This document shows, in pieces, positions 12,733 through 22,930 of a stretch of DNA of 64,000 bases; position 1 is the stretch's first letter, and every line of letters begins with the position of its first letter. The DNA comes from Parasponia andersonii (taxonomy: Eukaryota; Streptophyta; Magnoliopsida; Rosales; Cannabaceae): assembly GCA_002914805.1 (NCBI GenBank), contig JXTB01000159.1, positions 138,421 through 202,420 on the forward strand, given 5' to 3'. The notes below the pieces were generated by a model. It did no database searches and was not told the origin of the DNA. It worked only from the letters and a program-made list of their open reading frames with translations. A program made the position numbers and the translations under genes.

Positions 12733-12960
12733 CAATATATTTTTTATATTTTAACTTATTAAAATTTAATATGTATATTTTTTCATGGTAATAGATAAAA
12801 AGCGAAAAATATTAAACAATGTGTATTTATTATTATTATTATTTTAATAATTAAAATCATACTAACTGTTAAATAATAATTTAATGGCTAAAAAATAATT
12901 TATAAATAGGTAAAATTAAATACCTACTAAATTATGGCCAAAATATATTTAAAGAGAAAA
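10924..12960. other. Intergenic AT-rich DNA with (TA)n runs
   Basis: No gene recognised. (TA)n microsatellites lie at about 11216-11254 and 12698-12727. The 73-aa frame at 11886-12107 has no recognisable family and no supporting promoter or codon signal. Confidence 0.6.
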
Positions 12961-12969
12961 GTTATATAA

Positions 12970-13171
12970 ATAAAAAGTAACATTTTTTTTTTTGCTAAAA
13001 AAAGATTTCATTAAGACAAAACAAAAATAATAGAGTCATGGAAAAGGCCACAAATACTTAAGGAAAGTTAAATAAATAAAAAGTAACATTTTTTTTTTAC
13101 TAAAAGAAGATTTCATTAAGACAAAACAGAAATAAGAGAGCCATAGGAAAGGCCACAAATATTTAATAAAA
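12970..13171 (+). repeat. Two direct copies of a ~106-bp unit
   Basis: The stretch AAGTAACATTTTTTTTTT..GATTTCATTAAGACAAAAC..GGCCACAAATA occurs at about 12975 and again at about 13081 with only a few changes, a period of about 106 bases. It directly abuts the 132-bp tandem array on its right. It is non-coding. Confidence 0.75.
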
Positions 13172-13890
13172 GAAAAACTAAGAACTAGTAGTATACTATT
13201 GTTATATCGTATTTATAGAGTCAAAAAAATAGTTAAAATGACTCATCCTGCTAAATTGTGAGCTATAATATATATAAATGAGTGGCTTGACATATACCCC
13301 GTAGAAAACTAAAGACTAATAATACACTATTATTATATCATACTTATAGAGTCAAAAAAAAAGTTAAAGTGACTCACCCTGCTAAAATGTGAGCTATAAC
13401 GTATTTACATGAGTGACTTGACATATACCCCATAGAAAACTAAGGACTAATAATACACTATTATTATATTGTACTTACACTGTCAAAAGAAAAAGTTAAA
13501 ATGACCCACCCTGCTAAATTGTGAGCTATAACGTATTTATATGAGTGACTTGATATATATTTTATAGAAAACTAAGGACTAATAGTATACTATTATTATA
13601 TCATACTTACAGAGTCAAAAGAAAAAGTTAAAGTGACTCATCTTGCTAAATTGTGAGCTATAACGTATTTACACGAGTGACTTGATATGTACTCCATAGA
13701 AAATTAAGGACTTATAGTATACTATTATAATATCATACTTACAGAGTCAAAAGAAAAAATTAAAGTGACTCACCCTGTTAAATTGTGAACTATAATGTAT
13801 TTACATGAGTGACTTGACATATATCCCATAGAAAACTAAGTACTAATAATGCACTATTGTTATATCGTACTTACATGGTCAAAAAAAAAA
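13172..13890 (+). repeat. 132-bp tandem repeat array, about 5.4 copies
   Basis: Unit starts marked by GAAAACTAAGGACTAATA-type sequence fall at 13172, 13304, 13435, 13567, 13699 and 13831, a spacing of 131-132 bases. Each unit carries GAGTCAAAA, then GTGACTCACCCTGCTAAATT, GTGAGCTATAACGTATTTAC and GAGTGACTTGACATATA in order. Copies differ by scattered substitutions, and no unit is coding. It is short for a chromosomal satellite and is best called a minisatellite. It ends about 230 bases before a copia gag remnant. Confidence 0.85.
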
Positions 13891-14116
13891 ATTGCATATA
13901 CATAAGTCATCGTGACTATGGGTTCGAACTTGAACCTCCTGCATATCACCCCTACTAAACTTTGATTGGTAAAGATAACTGATTTCATAGCCATTTGATT
14001 TGTAGCTTCCATATGAGTGTGTTAATAGCTACAATTTTGAATAAGCTCGTAAGTTATAGATCTATATATCTTCTACATAATGAGCCACGCAAAGTCAATT
14101 ATACCACAAATTTAAC

Positions 14117-15691
14117 ATGATTGCTCATACCACTATTCAAAACACCCAAGACCCAAATAATCCTCTTGTTACCATCAACACTACAAACATCACAAAACTG
14201 ACCACCACCAACTACATCACGTGAAGCCTCCAAATCAAAAGTCTATTAGAAGGATATGATCTCTATGGCTTTCTCGATGGTTCTCATCCCAGTCCCACGC
14301 CAATCGTCATCATTAATGGTAAGTCGGCTCCAAATCCAGCCTACACAACATGGAAGCGCCAGGATCGTCTTCTTTTTAGTGCACTCCTTGGTGCAGTCTC
14401 TCTACCCATCCAACCTCTTCTTGCCCGTAACTCTACCGCTCAAGAGGCCTGGACCACCTTGACTAACACCTATGCCAAACCATCCCGTGGTCGGATCAAA
14501 CAGATCAAGGACCAATTGAAGAATTGTGTCAAGGGTTCCAAGACGATCTTTGAGTATATGCAATTTATTAAGAACCGGGCTGACGAACTTGCTCTTCTTG
14601 GAAAAACCGCTGATGAAGAAGATCTCATTGATAAAATTCTTGATGGCCTTGGCGAGGAATACAAAGGAATTGTCGACGCGGTTAATACTCGTGAAACGCC
14701 AATCTCCTTTGATGAAATACATGAAAAACTCATCAATAAGGAGGCATCTCTCCAACAATCACACGCAACACCATCATTCTTTCCGGCCACCGCCAATCCT
14801 GTCAATCAACGCAACAATCAATCTTGGCGTCCTTCCACAACCACCTTTCACAATCAAGGACAACAATACAATGCTCCTCGTAATTATCGTCCTCCACCAC
14901 GTCCATATCTTGGGTATTGCCAAGGATGTGGCGCTCAGGGACACACTGTCAAACGATGCCCCATTTATCGACTTGTCAACACCCAATCCTCATCGGCTCC
15001 ATCGGCAACACGTCCACAGGCTCCACGTCCTGCTTCTCCATGGCAACCGCGTGCACACTTTGCATCTCTTGAGACCACCGACACCCCTGCATGGCTACTT
15101 GATAGTGGGGCATCGCACCATGTCACCACATATTTGAATAATCTTTCACTTCACACTCCTTATACAGGGTCTGATGATGTTATGATCGGCGATGGCTCGG
15201 GTCTTCACATTACCCATACTGGTTCCACTACCATTCCTACCCCTACTCGCACCTTTAATTTACATAATATCCTTTGCGTGCCTAACATGAAAAAGAACCT
15301 TATTTCTATCTACCAATTTTGCAATACTAATCACGTTTCTATTGAATTCTTACCCACTGTCTTTCATGTAAAGGATCTGAGCACGGGGGCAATCCTTTTG
15401 ACGGGAAACACTAAAGATGGCGTCTATGAGTGGCCAACCTCCTCTCCAACATTGTCTTCTCCACTCGTTGTCTTTTCAAGTGTCAAGACCACTTCCTTCG
15501 AGTGGCACTCCAGATTAGGTCATCCATCATCATCTATTCTTCAGCATATTATGTCAACTTTTTCTTTACCTTATTCTATGTCACAAAACTCTCATTGTAA
15601 TGCATGTTTAAGCAATAAAAGTCACAAGCTACCTTTTTCTACATCTACAATTAATTCCTCTAATAATATCTATATAACGACCTTTAGTTAA
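14117..15691 (+). pseudogene. Ty1/copia gag-protease remnant
   Basis: The frame opens at ATG 14117 and runs to 15691, broken once by a TGA at 14222-14224 where copia gag proteins usually have tryptophan. Recognisable parts are a gag domain of the retrotran_gag/UBN2 type, a CCHC zinc knuckle (CQGCGAQGHTVKRC), an aspartic protease active site (LLDSGASHHVT) and the start of a GAG-pre-integrase domain (FEWHSRLGHPSSSIL). Integrase, reverse transcriptase and RNase H are absent; homology stops at about 15690. I see no LTRs, PBS or target duplication on either side. This is a truncated retrotransposon copy, not a cellular gene. Confidence 0.9.
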
Positions 15692-17440
15692 TTAAATCGG
15701 TACTGAGATTCATTTTTCAGAAAATTTATGCTTTTTTCATCATAGGATGAAAAATGTCAATTAGAGAAACTAAGGTGATTGGAACAATACGTGAGTTAAT
15801 AATAATGTGCTCTTTCATTTTTATTTTTAATTTTTTTTTCAAAACCGAAAGTTTCACACGCAAGTGGACAGGTATAACTAAGAAAAATCATTGGAACGAC
15901 TCTTTCTAAGCAGAAGAATCTGATGATCATGATATTTCAACTTTTCATTGCCGACCGAGACGTGTTTAATTAATTTTACCTTTTCCCTCTTACTTATTTG
16001 GCTCATAATAATCAATCTATTTCACCATATGGCCATAGACTCACATAGATAGGCTATAGATGTTGTTATAATAATATGCTATTGTGATGTGATCTGAAGA
16101 TCAATGTTGGGATTCTGATTTTTGTCACCTTGCTAAATGATTTCACAGGTTTCTTCTTCTTTTTTCATTTTGGTAGAAATGTTTTCACAGGCCTCTTGTA
16201 TTGCAAATTGCACTAACTAGACATTCCAGTTAAATCATCCATGGAGCAAAAGTAAACAACAATATTAGGACCATCAAAAAATTATTAAAAAAAATCTTAC
16301 ATTAATCATATAATATTTATATTTTATTTCAAAATAGGACCACATAATTTCACACTAATTTTGGTATTCATAGTATTACTCAAAATAAAATAGGCTGAGA
16401 ATGTATACATTTAACCCGAGCAACGTGGCTTTGAAATAAGGAGATTGTTTCTCTTACAATGAGCCTAAAAAACAAAATAATATATGGCTTTTATACTATT
16501 TAGTTTATGTTATGACACGAATTACAATTTTTTTTTTAGAAGAATAATTACTTAATCTTAAATTTTTGAATAATATAACTGCTCAAAAACTGCACTATAC
16601 CGCCAACTAAGAAACCGCTCAACCTGTCATAAAATTGGGCATTATTATTTGAAACTTTTAAAAACCGTACAAAAATAAAACCACCTAAAATCCACCCAAT
16701 TTGCCCGTTGTTCACCCCTACCTTGCAGTATAGATACATAAATCTTGTTTGTTACTAATATTGGTTCAACCTATATCTTTTTTCAAATTACACAAACACA
16801 TATTTGACTTTAATATTTCCTTTAAGTTATATATGTAATTTTAAGTGAAAATGTAGAACATGATTCTATACATCTGAATTAATTTAAAATACTGTACACT
16901 AACGTGGAAGTCGTAATTTATCGTGAAAAAATTAACCGTGAGTCTTATGTAACAAGACGTGCAGGTCGCATAGAAAACTAATTAACAAGTAATTAGTAAA
17001 TTACTTTGTGATAATAATACTTATGCAATGCACTTCACTTGATTTTTTGGTCACTTGACAGTTAAAACCTAATGACAAATATTCCAGTATATCCCATAAT
17101 TACCTAAACCAAGTCAAAACAACACAAAAGGGCTATCATCTCATGCGTGACGTACATGCTAATAATGCTAAGAAGGAATGGGTTCACACATGATTTAGCA
17201 GCTAGATGCTTCGTAACAAGAAATCCACATATCCCAGTCCCACTTTATATGTCTTCTTTTGGTCGTCTTGAGACCCCAAAATATTAAAAATAAAAATAAA
17301 AATCCACATTCCAAATTTCCACTCAGAACTCTTACACACAGATTTTTTTTTTGCTATTTGCCTCCCACAATTAGCTGCAAAAAATACTCTGACCTGACCT
17401 TTTTATCTAGGAATAGAAAAGTAGATTGGTAGGCTGCCAA
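15692..17440. other. Intergenic AT-rich DNA
   Basis: No gene, RNA or mobile element recognised. The short minus-strand frame at 16548-16739 matches nothing I know. Confidence 0.6.
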
Positions 17441-18130
17441 AAAAATCTAAGTGGGCAACCACTCCTTTGTAGGCTCTCTCTTAAATTTAGTCAAAGAAAC
17501 AGTGACCTTGCTAGTGAAAATTTCACAAAGGGTAAAATCTGATCGACCCTTTTCCCAAAGGGTAACATGTATCTGTCCCACAACCCCACTTAGGGATTTT
17601 AAGAACATAAAGTGGAGGTCTTGCCCTTGTTGCCAAATCACATGGCACCACATGATATACCAAATGAGTCAGCCTTACTTTTTTGGGACAATAGGGCCCA
17701 ATACCGATTTGGGGGGTTCTTTTACCATCTGATGAACTTGATCAGAATTTTTTGCTTTACATTGTAATTACCAATTACAACTACTGTGTCAGAAACATCA
17801 TTGTGTAAGGGGGCAATGAAGAAGAGTGGCATCCCTTAGGTCAACGAGAATGGGATTTTGTTACCCAATTTGGTAGCTGACAACATGATTTTTACATACC
17901 ACCATGTGAGTGTATCTGCCGCATCAGTCTCACTCCCATTAATCACTAGCACTTGGCATAAAATGGCAAATCAGCTCTTTGAACTGAGTTGGGAGAATTA
18001 AAGCGAGAATTTGGATACGTTTTCAGTCTTGGGGAAGCATTTCCGGAAATGGGCCAAGCCAATTCATGGTGATCACTGTTGGGCCAAGCTCAGGCCCAAA
18101 AAATTGTAAGAGGGAACATAGATGGGTTAA
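17441..18130. other. Less AT-rich non-coding block
   Basis: This block is visibly less AT-rich than its flanks and largely free of homopolymers, yet has only short frames (17447-17732 on both strands) with no recognisable family. A near repeat CACAAAGGGTA / CCCAAAGGGTA occurs near 17525 and 17552. It could be an old gene remnant, a non-coding transcript or conserved regulatory DNA; I cannot tell which. Confidence 0.4.
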
Positions 18131-18155
18131 GCAGCCGCATGCCACTGTCTAAAAT

Positions 18156-18500
18156 GGAAAAAGTTCATAAATAAACGTTTTTAAACCATATTTTCATAAA
18201 TACCCTTTTCTATTTTTATTTCATAGATACCCCTTTTTATATATTTTTTTTTTGAGAAATATAGACCATAACTATTTTATACAGGAAATGTATACTACGG
18301 TATATATTTCATACATTAAATATTTTATGAATAAAAATTACACTAAAAATTCGCACATATTTTATACATGAAATATGTACCTCATTGATAAATTTTACAT
18401 TGCAAATTTGAATCAATCATATTTTACATATGAGATGTGGACCATAAAAATGGATATTTTTGAAATAAGTTCTACAAAATGGGTATTAGACGTACTTTTC
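18156..18500 (+). repeat. Short interspersed repeat, copy 1
   Basis: First of three related copies. It starts with TTCATAAATAAACG..TTTTCATAAATACCC and ends with an inverted version, ATGGGTATTAGACGTACTTTT. The interior shares blocks such as GAAATATAGACCAT and TGTGGACCATAAAAATGGAT with the copy at 19631-19987. ATAAATACCC at one end and GGGTATT(TAT) at the other suggest terminal inverted repeats, as in a MITE. It has no coding capacity. Confidence 0.6.
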
Positions 18501-19087
18501 ACTTCTAAATACATAAATTAAAGTTAACAGAGATTTTTTAATGCTGAATTAACTATCACTTTCAACATCTAAACTTCTCATTTAAAACTGATTTAAATGG
18601 GAAGAACCAACAAACAAAACATTTTTTTTAAAAAAAAAGATGTATGAATAATGGGAAAAAAAGGTGTTATAAATAAGTGGCTCTTAACTAAATGGCCGAA
18701 TTTGGGACTTTTAGAAAAAAGGATTAACTTTTGGGGCCCTGTAAGTAAATATTTTATTGATCTAATATAAACAGTCTAAAAATAGATATAAACAACTATT
18801 TACCTAAAAAAACACGGACATTTATTAAAATAAATGTTAAAAGGTTATTAATTATAATTAATCTAAATAATTAGTTGGTCTCATAAGTGATCCTAGACTC
18901 CTAGTCCAATTCTTTTCGACATAAAGATAAAGGACATCATTTTGGGGGCATGGATAGGTCTAGAACTTTTTTAGAACTTGTCGTAAAATGACGACCTTTT
19001 ATAACTAATAGTCCCTTTATCTATGACCCATCATTTTTATTATGACTTAAAAATCATAATTAGTGTGATTTGTCCTTAAAAATGTTA

Positions 19088-19438
19088 TCCATATTTACAC
19101 ATACCCGCTTTTAAATTTTGTTTCAAAAATGCTCATTTTATGGTATATATTTATTGTATAAAATATGTGTGGTATATATTTATAATGTAAACTTTTATAT
19201 ATGATTTACATTTACTGTGTAAATGTATATTTATAGTATATATTTTGAAATATATACCTATTTTTAAGTATAATTTTTATTTATGAAATATATACCGCAA
19301 TATACATTTTATGTATAAAATATTTGTAATTTACATTTCTCCAAAAGAGGTATAAAAATAGGTATTTGTGAAATAAACTGGAAAATGACTATTCATGAAA
19401 ATGTGCTTTATAAAACGGGTTTTTTATGAACTTTTCCT
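19088..19438 (-). repeat. Short interspersed repeat, copy 2 (inverted)
   Basis: The same family in the opposite orientation: it begins ACATACCCGCTTTTAAA and ends ATAAAACGGGTTTTTTATGA. The interior ACATTTCTCCAAAAGAGGTA is the complement of the TAGACC-side block in the other copies. It is more diverged than copy 3. Confidence 0.5.
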
Positions 19439-19630
19439 TGAAAAGTAGGGGTTTCTAATACTTCTACCTATAAAAAAATAAAAAAAGATTATAAAAATAA
19501 GGTGGGCTCAGTTTTTTTCTAAATAAGTTACTGTATTTTTTAGAAAAGAATTAAAAAAAGTGGTATTTTTCTAATTCTTTTTTTAAAAACGCTGTACAAG
19601 GCCTATTTTTTTTACGAAAAATAATGGGAA

Positions 19631-19987
19631 GAGTTTATAAATACCCGTTTTTTAAAACCACATTTTCATAAATACCCGTTTTTATATCTGTTTTGAAGAA
19701 ATGTAGACCACCAGTATTTTACTCATGAAATATATAATATGGTCGGTATACATTTCATATATTAAATGTATACCGTGATTTAGATTTCATTAATTAAAAA
19801 TATACTAAAAATTAGCACACATTTTCAAGTGTATACCGTTCAAATTTTACAAATAAAATGTGTACCTTATGGATAAAATTTGTATTGTAAATATGGACTA
19901 CTCATATTTTGTATATCAAATATGGACCATAAAAAAGGATATTTTTGAAAAAAATAAAAAATGGGTATTTATGAAAACAGTTTTAAA
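19631..19987 (+). repeat. Short interspersed repeat, copy 3
   Basis: Starts GAGTTTATAAATACCCGTTT and ends AAAAATGGGTATTTATGA, so the termini are inverted copies of each other. It shares the internal order of blocks with copy 1. It ends about 240 bases upstream of the CLPT2 start codon, close to its promoter. Confidence 0.6.
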
Positions 19988-20038
19988 ATACTGAAACTAA
20001 GCGTAAATTTCTCAAAAGTAATCACAAAAAAGAATTTC

Positions 20039-20105
20039 GGCCCAAAAAACATCTACTCAGGTCGAAGTAATGAAATGGGCCAAGGTCAATAGTACACAAT
20101 GGGCC
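20039..20105 (+). promoter_or_regulatory. Site II-like TGGGCC elements upstream of CLPT2
   Basis: GGCCCA at 20039-20044, TGGGCC at 20076-20081 and TGGGCC at 20100-20105, 125-190 bases before the ATG. TGGGCC/T elements are bound by TCP factors and are frequent in promoters of plant housekeeping, ribosomal and organelle-protein genes, often without a TATA box. None is evident here. The role is inferred from motif and position. Confidence 0.5.
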
Positions 20106-20229
20106 CAAAAATTTGTGAAATAGAACACTTAAAAACGACATCGTATCCTTCCTATCCATCCAGAGATACCCAACTTCCAAGCCGAATACGATACGAACCG
20201 GTTAGCTTCTTTGCTTTCTTGCTCCGAAA

Positions 20230-22503
20230 ATGGCCGCTGGAAATGCCTCTCTTCTCTTCAAGCTTCACACAGCGGCCACACTCTCTCAATCCAATTCCAG
20301 AAGAACCCCCGAAAGTTTCTCCTCACCGCCGACCGTAACTCTCAGACCCAGAGCTTTGCTCTGCCCATGGCTAGGCACCAATGCCCACCTCTCGCTTCAA
20401 ACCTCGAGTCTCAAACCTCAGCCACCGAAGATTTTCGTCGCGGCCACAGTCTCGCTGAGCCTGCCAACAGCGTAAGTCCTACTTCTCGAATCGCCAAGAT
20501 TTTCGTCTTGGAAGTCCCCTTTCTCCGTTTATGGGCACTTTATTGTTTCAGATGCTTCTGATTTGGCCATTGCAGAAACCCAGAGACAGCTTCTTCGCCT
20601 GAGAAAGTTCCCAAGTGAGTCTCTCTCTCGTTTTTTTTGATGGATTTTTTGTGTTGGGTTTTGTGGTTTGGTTTCTGGGTTTTGTTGGGATTATGGTTTT
20701 GTGAATTGGGTATTTTGGAAATGGAAGCAGGTGGTCTTGGAGGGCTATAAAGTCATTTGGTATGGCTGAATTGGAAGCTAGGAAGCTCAAGTATTCAACT
20801 ACTGGGACTGAAGCCCTTCTCATGGGGATCCTTGTTGAGGGTAAGAGTTTATTCATTTTTATAATGATTAATGAGTAATTAATTAAGCTATACTTTATCC
20901 CAGTGAATGATTAGAAATTCTTTTGCCTAATGCAGCTAGTCTAAACTCACTCTTAGAGTTGCTATTGTTAAGTCCAAAACTGAACTTGCCATCATTTTTT
21001 AGGCTTAAGTTGTTCTGAAGTTTGAGCTCAATTTTTAGTTTTTACCATGTATTTGATAGTGAGTCTGGCTCTAGTTGTTTAATTCGGGTATTATGCTTTT
21101 ATGTTAAATGAAAAAGGTTACGTTTGCTTTTTCTGCACAAATGTTGCTGCATCTACTAGCAGTTGTTCTTTCTTGGCTCATGTAGCCTGAACATAAATAG
21201 AACAAACTTTGTTGAGTGAAAGGAAGGTGTCTCTTAATAACTTTAGTTATTCATGTTATATTTCTTATTCATATCATTCTCAGTATTGACTCCATTTAGG
21301 GATATCTGCTAGCAAATTAGGAGACTTAGATATCTGTATTTTTAGTTGAAAACTACGACAACATGGTATTGGTATGGATGTCCTGCTTATATTTCTTATA
21401 TATCTCCCTTTGAATGTATCTTACTTTTGTTACAAATGAGAAATTTCCATGTTTCATTATCATTAGAACAGCGGAGATATTGTTGATCACGTATGTACTG
21501 TTTGTGCAATATACCAAATACTTTTAAATTTTGGACTTCAGGTACTAGTCTGGCTGCTAAGTTTTTGCGAGCAAGTGGAATAACACTTACAAAGGTGCGT
21601 GAAGAAACTGTCAAGTTACTTGGGAAGGCAGACATGTTCTTTTTCAGTCCTGAGCATCCTCTATTGACAGAAGAAGCTCAAAGAGCACTTGATTGGGCTA
21701 TCGACAAAAAAGTAAAATCTGGTAAAGTTTCAATATGTCCTTTTGGCGTTGTTTTGGTTGGTTTAAGTTTCTGTATATAAAAGTTCTCTTTTACATGTTT
21801 TGTGAAACCAAGTAAATTCCTTTACGAGTTCGGCCGGGTTTTTCAATCAATAGTTATTAAAAGTAAGCTTAATGATCCAGATAAGGAATATAATAATCAG
21901 ATTTGCATCATATTATTAGAGTTTCCTCTCTCTGCATTCTCTCTTATTTATACTATGTCTCTCAATTCTTATCTTCTCTATCGAATCTTCCTATCATCTC
22001 TTTTCTCCTCTTGTTCTACATCACAAATCCATTAAAAGGTTGTCTATACTGAGGTGATCTCAGACACCCCCTCAGGGTTGTGAAGATTGATTGTTCCTAT
22101 CTAAAGAAAAATAAAGTTAAGCCTGAACCCCAATGATAATATTGCTAGTTAATGAGAAATCTTGTACCACCTTTGGACTCTGACTCCAATTTCACAGTTG
22201 CTGAATAGTGCAAGTCGCACCAACCTCATTACTGGCATCGATGGATTACGTATTCTACATGCTCATCCTCTCTTTGGCAAAATTTTTGGAACTGTTCTGC
22301 TGTATGCTGAAATCTTGCCAGGTGATTAATTGATTTTGGTTGCAGGTGATGGTGGTGAAACTACAACGTCTTATCTGCTTCTTGGCATTTGGTCAGAAGT
22401 CAATTCCCCTGGTCATAAAATAATGGCTACCCTTGGCTTCAATGATGAGAAAGCAAGAGAGCTGGAGTCTTTAATTTCTGAACCTGGATTTGATGATGAT
22501 TAA
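20230..22503 (+). CDS. CLPT2: ATP-dependent Clp protease accessory subunit CLPT2, plastid
   Basis: Five exons with GT-AG borders, 20230-20471, 20576-20614, 20731-20840, 21542-21721 and 22346-22503, join in frame to 242 aa. The first ~80 residues are rich in Ser, Thr and Arg, lack acidic clusters and start MAAGNASLL, as expected of a chloroplast transit peptide. From residue 94 (KWSWRAIKSFGMAELEARKL) the protein matches the Clp N-terminal fold shared with ClpC: TGTEALLMGILVEGTSLAAK, FFSPEHPLLTEEAQRALDWA and a C-terminal GHKIMATLGFNDEK. The tail is closer to Arabidopsis CLPT2 than to CLPT1. CLPT proteins are plant additions that bind the stromal ClpPR core and help its assembly. The neighbouring MATE gene is convergent, with 427 bases between the stop codons. 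The transit-peptide cleavage site is not determined. Confidence 0.95.
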
Positions 22504-22930
22504 TGCCCATGTAATTTTCTTTGTGACCTATGATGTAATTTTGATAGTTGAAGATGGATGAAAGGATGTTGTATTGAAATTTTTTAAATTGGTTTACAAG
22601 TTATTCCATTGACGCGACAAGTTTTTCCACCAAGCTGGTTTAAGTAATTTATATATGCTTGTTTGCAGATATGCCATATTTTACATTCCCAAGGCTACAC
22701 TGGCCCTTTTCCTAGCTTGATTCCAGGTGCTGGATAATGGCTCACGGGGAAGAAAATATCTCCTCAAATTACAGAACATGATGAAAACACATTGATTTTT
22801 TTTCAACTTTTATACACTGTAACAGTGGTGTTAAGTTCTCTCTCTCTCTCTCTCCCCCCCTTTTTTTTTTTTTTAAAGATTTTCTCATTCAAATTGTGCA
22901 TTGGTTGCACTGCAGAATTAGGAACATTTT
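22504..22930. other. Convergent 3' region between CLPT2 and the MATE gene
   Basis: Holds the 3' ends of both genes. A (CT)n run followed by poly-C and poly-T lies at about 22838-22875. No separate gene is present. Confidence 0.6.

Noticed and set aside
13172..13890. Regular repeats as a CRISPR array
   Set aside because: Whole 132-bp units are repeated in tandem without unique spacers, and the DNA is plant nuclear.
13919..13940. GGTTCGAAC motif resembling a tRNA T-loop
   Set aside because: No matching acceptor stem, anticodon arm or A-box at the right distance.
20211..20561. Long alternative frames overlapping CLPT2 exon 1
   Set aside because: They are out-of-phase readings of the GC-richer transit-peptide exon; the frame from 20230 joins correctly to the conserved exons.
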